From assembly GCA_003157315.1 (NCBI GenBank), contig PMJE01000466.1, positions 310-5,935 of the forward strand: DNA of 5,626 nt, written 5' to 3'. The notes under the pieces are model-generated. The model was not told where the DNA came from. It made no database searches and saw nothing but the letters and a program-made list of their open reading frames with translations. Both the position numbers and the translations under genes were made by a program. This stretch comes from Myxococcales bacterium. GTDB lineage: Bacteria; Myxococcota; Polyangia; Fen-1088. Within the stretch, counting starts at the first letter, position 1, and each line of letters opens with the position of its first letter. Positions 1 to 5,626 of this stretch are shown here, one piece after another.

Positions 1-2463
1 GGAAGTGATGCTTTGCTGGCCGACAGTCCGGTGGGCGATGTTCCGCGCGCGGCTGAGCCAGGCGACGCGGTTGTTGCGGCCGGCACCTGCGACGCCAGCT
101 ACTGCGATCCCACGCCGCCCAGCACGCTTCTGCCCGCGGGAGCCACCAGCGTGGACTTCAGCCTGACCACCGGCGCACCGGCCCACTGCGCGTGGTCCAT
201 CGGCGATGTAGGGCAGACCACTGCTTTCGTTTCGGGCGAGGGCACCACGGCCCACAGCACGACCATCACCGGTCTTTCCGCCGACACCAAGGTGGTCAAC
301 GAAGTTTACCTCCGCTGCGACAGCGGCGCGGACTGGCCGCTGCACTTGCGCTACCGCGCCTTGCCTGTGGTCAATCTCGGCTATCCGCGCATCGGCAATC
401 TGTGGGGTTCGTGGGAGGTGGAGAAAAATGGCGGCATTCCACACTGCGCGCGCATCGATCTTTGGCTGGGCGCTGGTTTCACCGAGGCCGAGATCGCGCA
501 ATTGCGCGTCCTCAACCCGAACGTGCTGGTGCTGGGTTCGATCAACACCGTCGAGCGCAACGGCGAGCCTGACGTGCCTGAGTCGGCGTACCTGCACGAC
601 ACCAAGGGCAATCGTATCGAAGTGTGGCCGGGGGCGTGGCGGGTGAATCTGACCCGGCCCGAGGTGGCGACCATGCAGGCGCGTTTCGCCTACAACCAGA
701 TCCTGGCCGCGAACCTTGCGCAGGACGGGATGTTCTTCGACAACTTCTTCACCTCGCAATCGTGGGTGACCACGGACTACCAAGGCAATCCCGTCCAAGT
801 CGATGCCGACGGCGACGGCAAGCTGGACGATCCTGTTTGGCTGGACGCCGCCTGGCGCGCGGGTGTGTTCGCGGAGCTCGCGGAGTGGCGCAAGCTTATG
901 CCGTACGCCTATGCATCGGGGCACTTGCCGCGACCGCCGACCGCGGACGTGGGTGCGTTGTTCAACGGCGACAGTATCGGTTTCCAGGTGCCCGAGGTCA
1001 TCGAAAGTCGGATTGGATTCGCCGATTTGTGGGACACCTATCACGGCTGGTGGACGGTGGGCCGGCAGCCAGTCATCACCATGATCGAAGGCGCGCCGCC
1101 CTACCAGATCGGCTACGGCTACGGCTACGATCCCATGAAGGTGATTACCGCGGGCGCGCTGGAATTCGGACGCGCCGACTATCGCAACATGCGCTTCGGA
1201 CTTGGCGTCGCGCTGACGCACGACGGTTTCTACGCCTACGAATTCGGCGACACTTTTCATGGCAACGACTGGTGGTACGACGAATTCGACGCTGACCTGG
1301 GCGCGGCCTGCGGACCCGCACAGCGGGTGGCGATCACGGGCGCGCCCGCGGCAACGGATCATGTGCGCGATGGCGGTTTCGAGGCCACGCTGGCCACGGA
1401 TTGGAGCTTGTGGGCCGACAACACCACGGGCGCGGTGGCGGCCATGTCGAGCGACAGCGCTCAACCCGCGGCGGGCGCGAAGTCAGCAAAGATCGACATC
1501 GCCAACGCCGGCGACGCGACCGACTGGAAGATCCTGTTCTCACAAAGCGGGATCTCCGTCGTGCAGGACGTGTCGTACGACCTGGTCTTTTCGGCGCGCG
1601 CATCGGCTGCGCGAACTATCGGCCTCGATCTGCAAAAGGGCGCAGACGATTGGCGCAGCTATGGTCTGTCCCGCACGGTCGACGTCGGCACTGCATGGAC
1701 GACCATCACGGTGACCTTCGAGGCGACCGAGACCGCGAGCGACGGCCGTCTGGGTTTCGAGGTGGGCGCCAGTACCGGCACTGTGTGGCTGGACGAGGTA
1801 TCTTTGCGCGAGCACCCGGCCGATGTCTTCAAGCGCGATTTCCAGCGCGGGGCCGTGGTGTTGAATGGCTCGCGCGCAGAGCAGACCGTCAGTCTGGGCG
1901 CGGGCTTGTCGCGCTTGACTGGCACTCAGGCGCCCCGCACTCAAACCATCATCGACGACGCCGACGCCGCGTTTGTCGCGCCCACGTCCTGGCAATCGGC
2001 CACGCACGACAGCGGCCTATGGATGGCGGCCGGCCCTTACTTCCACGACTGGGCTGGCGGCAGTCACGAACTGGCGTCCGGCAGCGACAGCGCAGAATGG
2101 GATCTTGGCGTGCGTGCTGACGACACGTATACCATCTCCACCTGGTGGGCCGCCGCGCCCGTGGCTGCGGGCTGGGCGAAGCAAGCGGTCTTCGAGGTGA
2201 TCGCAGGTGGAATCGTAGTGGCCAGTCAGACCCTCGATGAGAGCACGGGCGGTGATGCCTGGCACCAGATCGCCACCATCGCGCTCAAGGCTGCGGACAA
2301 GCCGCGCGTCCGCATCCGCAACAATGGCACCGGCACGCTCGTTGCCGATGCCCTGTTGCTGGAATCGCAAGCCCGCTGGAACGACGGCAGCGCCGCTACC
2401 AGCGTCACCCTCGGCGCAATGGACGCCATCGTGCTCAGGCGAGCGTCGGGGGCGTGTCCGTAG
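1..2463 (+). CDS. Putative secreted glycoside hydrolase (GHL15-like) with CBM4/9 and golvesin-like domains, 5'-partial
   Basis: This frame is open from base 1, so the true start and any signal peptide lie upstream; the TTG at 13 is only the first possible start in the window. Residues below count from that TTG. Residues 25-117 form an Ig/FN3-like domain with paired cysteines. Residues 119-435 resemble the hypothetical glycosyl hydrolase-like 15 barrel: VNLGYPRIGNLWGSW near 120, DGMFFDNFF at 238-246, HDGFYAYEFGD at 403-413 and WWYDEFDADLG at 420-430. D243 and E410 are candidate active-site acids, by inference only. A Ca-loop-like stretch, DADGDGKLDD, starts at 264. Residues 450-600 look like a CBM4/9 sandwich (DGGFE start, GTVWLDEVSLR end). 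Residues 645-785 look like a golvesin C-terminal (Xly CBD-like) domain. Residues 605-642 and 788-812 resemble the two halves of the hydrolase's own C-terminal beta domain. It probably acts on an extracellular polysaccharide; the substrate is unknown. Family assignment is by pattern recognition. Confidence 0.72.
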   Translation, partial: GSDALLADSPVGDVPRAAEPGDAVVAAGTCDASYCDPTPPSTLLPAGATSVDFSLTTGAPAHCAWSIGDVGQTTAFVSGEGTTAHSTTITGLSADTKVVNEVYLRCDSGADWPLHLRYRALPVVNLGYPRIGNLWGSWEVEKNGGIPHCARIDLWLGAGFTEAEIAQLRVLNPNVLVLGSINTVERNGEPDVPESAYLHDTKGNRIEVWPGAWRVNLTRPEVATMQARFAYNQILAANLAQDGMFFDNFFTSQSWVTTDYQGNPVQVDADGDGKLDDPVWLDAAWRAGVFAELAEWRKLMPYAYASGHLPRPPTADVGALFNGDSIGFQVPEVIESRIGFADLWDTYHGWWTVGRQPVITMIEGAPPYQIGYGYGYDPMKVITAGALEFGRADYRNMRFGLGVALTHDGFYAYEFGDTFHGNDWWYDEFDADLGAACGPAQRVAITGAPAATDHVRDGGFEATLATDWSLWADNTTGAVAAMSSDSAQPAAGAKSAKIDIANAGDATDWKILFSQSGISVVQDVSYDLVFSARASAARTIGLDLQKGADDWRSYGLSRTVDVGTAWTTITVTFEATETASDGRLGFEVGASTGTVWLDEVSLREHPADVFKRDFQRGAVVLNGSRAEQTVSLGAGLSRLTGTQAPRTQTIIDDADAAFVAPTSWQSATHDSGLWMAAGPYFHDWAGGSHELASGSDSAEWDLGVRADDTYTISTWWAAAPVAAGWAKQAVFEVIAGGIVVASQTLDESTGGDAWHQIATIALKAADKPRVRIRNNGTGTLVADALLLESQARWNDGSAATSVTLGAMDAIVLRRASGACP

Positions 2464-2485
2464 GCTGCGCTTTCTCCGAGCACGC

Positions 2486-2620
2486 GATGTCGACGTGGTG
2501 GCCACATGAGAGAGACTTGGCTTGTCACAGGCGGAGTTTGCCACGGCATTCGGGGTCAGCGTCAGCACGGTCCGCAACTGGGAGCAGGGCCGGCGGACGC
2601 CTGAAGGCCCGGCGTTGGTG
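2486..2620 (+). pseudogene. Remnant of XRE/YiaG-type helix-turn-helix regulator (antitoxin-like)
   Basis: The frame through 2510-2620 reads ERLGLSQAEFATAFGVSVST followed by VRNWEQGRRTPEGPALV. This is the textbook core of small XRE regulators of the YiaG/HigA-like type (COG2944), many of which are antitoxins or autoregulators. Immediately upstream in the same frame is DVDVVAT (2486-2506), then TGA at 2507-2509, where relatives commonly carry Arg in an I/T-R-E-R-L-G run. A single CGA to TGA change would explain the stop. After V (2618-2620) the expected helix (LLRVI... type) is missing. The continuing frame runs into the antisense of the neighbouring nuclease gene. The 5' part would overlap the end of the hydrolase gene, and no toxin partner is visible. 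I read it as a decayed, truncated gene. A short peptide starting at TTG 2522 would lack the first helix and is unlikely to be functional. Confidence 0.68.
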
Positions 2621-2626
2621 CCGGGC
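2607..2626. terminator. GC-rich perfect hairpin between convergent genes, possible bidirectional terminator
   Basis: A perfect inverted repeat, GCCCGGC, 6-nt loop, GCCGGGC, lies between the stop of the hydrolase (2463) and the stop of jetD (2656). The position suits a terminator for both converging transcripts. No T-run follows on either strand, so a classical intrinsic terminator is not well supported. It also covers the point where the HTH remnant stops matching its family, so it could be a by-product of that rearrangement. Confidence 0.25.
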
Positions 2627-2655
2627 GATGCATTTCCGCGCATTGCGAGATGCGT

Positions 2656-3843
2656 TCAGAAAAGCAGGCTGGCCAAAGTGCGCGCAACGTGGCCAAAGGC
2701 GATCCGCTCCTGCTCCAGCCGCACCCGATGCCCGAGGCGGTCAAAGCGGAGATCCTCGAAGACCTTGTTCTCGTCCTCCGTCAGGCGGGAAAGTGGAACC
2801 TGGGACGGCTCGGGTTCTTCTACCCACAGTGGCCGGTGGCTGAGCAGTGTCTGCCGATCCATAAGGAAGGAACGCGCGTTGGGAAACACGGCGCGCAGGC
2901 TGTCCAGAATGGCGAAGCCATGGGTATCGAGGTCGCCCCAGTAATAGATGGCCTTGTCCTGCAACCAAGGTACGAGGCCCAGTCGGTCGACCCCATAGCC
3001 GAGACCGAATAGGATGATGCTGGCCTCGGCCTGTGGAAACGCGAGTCCATTGATTTCGTTCTCGACTATGAACACGCGCCGTGCCGGCAGATCGAGCCGC
3101 GCGAACTGGGCAATCGGCGTGCTCACATCCTCGAGTCCCTGGACGCGCAGGCTCTGGTCGAGCACGCGAAAGCGCAGCAAGGCCGGCTTGCACAGGAGCC
3201 CCAGGCGCCGCTCGAAGGCTTGCGCGCCGATGGCCTGCTGGTCGATGTGTTCAGCGGGCAAGACGAGGTCAAGCAGCTCGGCCAGCAAGCGCCGGTGCGT
3301 CTCGATGAACTTCGTATGTACGCCTTCGACGTCGATCTGGCGGGCGTAGATGCCGGGGCGCGGATGGTTGCGGAACCAGGAAACCACCGACAAGAGACGT
3401 ACCCAGTCATCGGCGTGGTCGAGCAAGTCGAGTGGTCGCTTTGCGAGCCAGAGGAGAAGCTCGGGATGCGCGGCTTTTGTGGTTTCGACAAGGCGATCGA
3501 ACGCGTCTGACTGGCGCCGCTTTCCGATGAGCGCCAGGGCATCCGCCTCTCTCGGCACGAGCAGGGACTGGGGCACGCGGTTCAGGCCAAGCTGGCGATG
3601 GTTGACCTCGGCGTAGACGATCTCGTAGCCCACGCCCGTGGCCTTCTTGCTGCCTTCCTCGAGGGTGCGAATCCAGTCCCGCGCCTCGGCGAAACGATCG
3701 GACAGCTCGCGAACCTCCGGGCGAGAGAGTCGCAGCGCCAGAGGAAAGAGCGGCTCAGCGCCCAGGCGAGCGGCCAGGATGCGGCCGCGATCCCACAGGC
3801 GCTGGACCTGCGCGCGAACGTCGTCAGGAGTGGTCCACGCCAT
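2656..3843 (-). CDS. jetD: Wadjet system nuclease subunit JetD (DUF3322/DUF2220, TOPRIM-like)
   Basis: This is a complete 395-residue protein, of usual length for JetD. In type I Wadjet (JetABCD), JetD is the TOPRIM-type nuclease that cleaves closed circular plasmid DNA held by the JetABC SMC complex. Residues 1 to about 190 match the DUF3322-type N-terminal region (start MAWTTPDDVRAQVQRLWDRG). The C-terminal half is the DUF2220/TOPRIM-like domain: VFIVENEINGLAFP with E261 and E263, then YYWGDLDTHGF with D304 and D306, then RLEQERI with E377 and E379. The acidic residues expected for metal binding are therefore present. I prefer ATG at 3843 over TTG at 3849 because MAWTTP is the usual JetD beginning. 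No Shine-Dalgarno is evident. The start lies 20 bp inside the jetC end, which suggests translational coupling. The gene is last in the operon and converges on the plus-strand hydrolase. Confidence 0.93.
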   Translation of the reverse strand: MAWTTPDDVRAQVQRLWDRGRILAARLGAEPLFPLALRLSRPEVRELSDRFAEARDWIRTLEEGSKKATGVGYEIVYAEVNHRQLGLNRVPQSLLVPREADALALIGKRRQSDAFDRLVETTKAAHPELLLWLAKRPLDLLDHADDWVRLLSVVSWFRNHPRPGIYARQIDVEGVHTKFIETHRRLLAELLDLVLPAEHIDQQAIGAQAFERRLGLLCKPALLRFRVLDQSLRVQGLEDVSTPIAQFARLDLPARRVFIVENEINGLAFPQAEASIILFGLGYGVDRLGLVPWLQDKAIYYWGDLDTHGFAILDSLRAVFPNARSFLMDRQTLLSHRPLWVEEPEPSQVPLSRLTEDENKVFEDLRFDRLGHRVRLEQERIAFGHVARTLASLLF

Positions 3844-5626
3844 GGTCAACGACGCGCGCCGCGCGCTCTTGCCGATATTCCTCGATGGTCAGGTTGCGCA
3901 GCATGGACGAGCGTCCGTCCTCAGTGTGCACGAAGCCGACCCCGGACACGTGCGGCTCGATGATGTGGATCTTCTGCAAAGGCGTGACGATGAGCAATTG
4001 CAGGTTCATCCGGCCGAAGAGTTCGAGCGCGTAGCGGGCCGACTCGTCGGAGCCGCGGCCAAAAGCCTCATCGATAGCCACGAAACGGAACGAGCGCGAG
4101 CGCTTCACGCCCCGTTCGAGTCCGAACTGGTAAGCCAGGCTGGCCGCGAGCACAGTGTAGGCTAGCTTCTCTTTTTGCCCGCCCGACTTGCCGCCCGAGT
4201 CGGTGTAGTGCTCGTGCTCGCGGTCGTCCTCGCGCCACCTTTCCGAGACCGAGAAGCTGAACCAGTAACGGACATCGGTGACTCTGCGGGTCCAGCGGCG
4301 GTCGGCATCAGTGGAGCCTTCGCGACCGCGAAAGCGCTCGATGAGACGCTTCACTTGCAGAAACTTGGATTCCGAATACGCGGAATCCTCGGAACCGGTA
4401 AGCGCTCCCTCGGTGCACGCGCGCAGATCCTGTTGAAAATCGCGAACGTCGACGTCCTGCGCAGCCACGATCTCCAGCGCGATATAGCGATTCGGGTTGT
4501 AGTCGATGTCGCGCAGGGATCGGTTGATGGCCTCGATGCGCTCGCGGATGGTTTGCCGTTCGCGGTGCAATTGCGACTGGAAATTGGCTACCTCGCGAAT
4601 CGCGTTTTCGTTGAGCAGCTCTTTGAACTTGGCCTCGAAGCGGGGCAGGTCGTCTTGTTCCAGACGGCGCAACATCTCGCCGAATTCGCTCGCAGCATCC
4701 AGGCGCGCGTCTAGCTCTTGCGTCTCGACCGGGTAGTCCTTGCGATAGGCTTCCATGGCCTTGACGATTCGTTCTTCCAGGCGGCGCAGGCGTTGGTCGC
4801 GCGCATCGATCTCCTTTTGCAACCACTCGCGCAGATCCTTCTCGCGCCCGTCGCAGGACTCCACGGAAAGCATGTGTAGGCCGAGCGCCGCGTCCCGCAT
4901 CTCCTCGATGCGCGGAAAGTCGCGCGTCTTGACCTCGGCCGGCGTGGCATCGAGCACCTCCAGGCAGGCCTGGCGTTGCTGGGTCGCCTGATCGGACTTG
5001 AAACGCGTGGTGGCCAGCTCTCGGTTGTCGCTCTCCAGCGCGGCTTCGGTGGCACGCATGCGCACTTCCAGGCCGGCCAGCTGCTCTTCCAGAGCGCGCA
5101 GAATGTCTGAGGCCGCTTCCAGTTGCTGGCGCTCGCCCTGCAATCGCTCGATCTCGGCGACCAGCGGCTTCCAATCGATCTCGCGGAAATCCTCGAAGGT
5201 CGACAGTTGATGAAGATGGGCCAGGCGCTCTGCCAGCGACTGCTGCTCTTCTTGCAGGCCCGACAGGCGCGTCGCCACCTTGTGCATGCGCGCTTCCAGC
5301 CCCTCGCGCTCGGCATCGAGGGCGGCGATCTTGGCTTCATTTGACCATCCGAGGATGTAGCGCGAGCGATCGTCGAGCCGATGACGATCGTCCTTCTCGT
5401 GCCGGCCGCCGCTGGTCTTGATCTGCCCGCTGCGGGTCAGGGCCTGCTTCTCGCGCCTGAATTGTTCCAGGGTGTCGCAGCAGACAAGGTCAAAACGGCG
5501 AGCGATCTCGCTTTCCAGCCAGTCGTAGAACGGGGAATCGGGCTTGAGCACGAGCTTGCGAAGAACCGCGGCGGGCGACGTCTGGACATCGGCCGCCCGA
5601 TGGGAAAGCACGCGGAAATACACCAG
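3824..5626 (-). CDS. jetC: Wadjet SMC-like ATPase JetC, C-terminal part (5'-partial)
   Basis: This open frame runs off the right edge, so only about the last 600 residues of a protein usually near 1,100 are present. The N-terminal Walker A half is outside. GTG at 5623 is not the real start (residue 1 below), since the codon before it is an open CTG. Residues 1 to about 90 look like the second part of the hinge, ending at the GWSN run (92-95). Residues 96 to about 375 are heptad-rich coiled coil. Residues 378-599 form the C-terminal ATPase head, with signature SGGKSGGQKEKLAY (SGGQ at 480-483), Walker B FRFVAIDEAF (D518, E519), D-loop region GRGSDESARY and LLIVTPLQKIHIIEP. These motifs are characteristic of MukB-like JetC. 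The JetABC complex loads on DNA, extrudes loops by ATP hydrolysis, and selects small circular DNA for JetD. The stop overlaps jetD. jetA and jetB are expected further right. Confidence 0.92.
   Translation of the reverse strand: MVYFRVLSHRAADVQTSPAAVLRKLVLKPDSPFYDWLESEIARRFDLVCCDTLEQFRREKQALTRSGQIKTSGGRHEKDDRHRLDDRSRYILGWSNEAKIAALDAEREGLEARMHKVATRLSGLQEEQQSLAERLAHLHQLSTFEDFREIDWKPLVAEIERLQGERQQLEAASDILRALEEQLAGLEVRMRATEAALESDNRELATTRFKSDQATQQRQACLEVLDATPAEVKTRDFPRIEEMRDAALGLHMLSVESCDGREKDLREWLQKEIDARDQRLRRLEERIVKAMEAYRKDYPVETQELDARLDAASEFGEMLRRLEQDDLPRFEAKFKELLNENAIREVANFQSQLHRERQTIRERIEAINRSLRDIDYNPNRYIALEIVAAQDVDVRDFQQDLRACTEGALTGSEDSAYSESKFLQVKRLIERFRGREGSTDADRRWTRRVTDVRYWFSFSVSERWREDDREHEHYTDSGGKSGGQKEKLAYTVLAASLAYQFGLERGVKRSRSFRFVAIDEAFGRGSDESARYALELFGRMNLQLLIVTPLQKIHIIEPHVSGVGFVHTEDGRSSMLRNLTIEEYRQERAARVVDHGVDHS

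Noticed and set aside
13..15. TTG as the hydrolase start
   Set aside because: The frame is open to base 1, there is no ribosome binding site or signal peptide after it, and the protein begins in linker-like sequence; the gene very probably starts upstream.
1111..1128. Three tandem copies of GGCTAC
   Set aside because: They encode the Gly-Tyr run of the hydrolase barrel in frame; this is coding constraint, not a meaningful repeat array.
2017..2643. 208-codon minus-strand reading frame across the end of the hydrolase and the gap
   Set aside because: It has no family motif, overlaps the hydrolase C-terminal domains, and has low-complexity Arg/Pro/Ala content.
2522..2944. 140-codon plus-strand reading frame starting with the HTH motif
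   Set aside because: Only about the first 33 codons match a known family. The rest is antisense to the well-supported jetD and resembles no protein, so the frame is not a real gene.
3847..3849. TTG as the jetD start
   Set aside because: The ATG two codons later gives the usual JetD N-terminus and is a stronger start codon.
3854..3866. GCGCGC-C-GCGCGC inverted repeat just upstream of jetD
   Set aside because: It is low-complexity alternating GC within jetC codons for an Arg/Ala stretch; there is no evidence of a regulatory hairpin.
3638..4165. 175-codon plus-strand reading frame
   Set aside because: It is antisense to jetC and jetD, has Arg/Ala/Ser-rich composition typical of GC-rich shadow frames, and shows no recognisable motif.
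4175..4714. 179-codon plus-strand reading frame with a hydrophobic start
   Set aside because: The Val/Leu-rich beginning looks like a membrane segment but mirrors the conserved JetC head sequence on the opposite strand; it is a shadow.

Overview
The window is GC-rich bacterial DNA with dense coding on both strands and only one short gap between genes. Base composition, codon use and gene families suggest a GC-rich bacterium, probably a pseudomonadote, but nothing here fixes the taxon. No tRNA, rRNA, CRISPR array, transposase or integrase was seen.

Layout: (1) Bases 1-2463 on the plus strand hold most of a large, probably exported glycoside hydrolase-like protein. It has an Ig/FN3-like domain, a GHL15-like barrel, a CBM4/9-like sandwich and a golvesin C-terminal-like domain. 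Its 5' end lies outside the window. (2) Bases 2464-2655 separate two convergent genes. They hold the remains of an XRE/YiaG-type helix-turn-helix gene: an in-frame TGA interrupts the conserved core, which then breaks off abruptly. A perfect 7-bp GC hairpin sits at the break. (3) Bases 2656-5626 on the minus strand hold the distal half of a type I Wadjet anti-plasmid defence operon. It comprises the C-terminal ~600 residues of the SMC ATPase JetC and the complete TOPRIM-type nuclease subunit JetD, which overlap by 20 bp. JetA (kleisin) and JetB are expected beyond the right edge.

JetC and JetD should act together. The JetABC SMC complex is known to extrude DNA loops and recognise small closed circles, and JetD then cleaves them. 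All JetD catalytic acidic positions, and the JetC signature and Walker B motifs, look intact. The hydrolase shows no functional link to Wadjet and is probably the neighbour at the edge of the defence locus. The HTH scar marks that boundary. The known system (Wadjet) is not new. The less ordinary points are the scar at its border and the nested carbohydrate-binding domains of the hydrolase.
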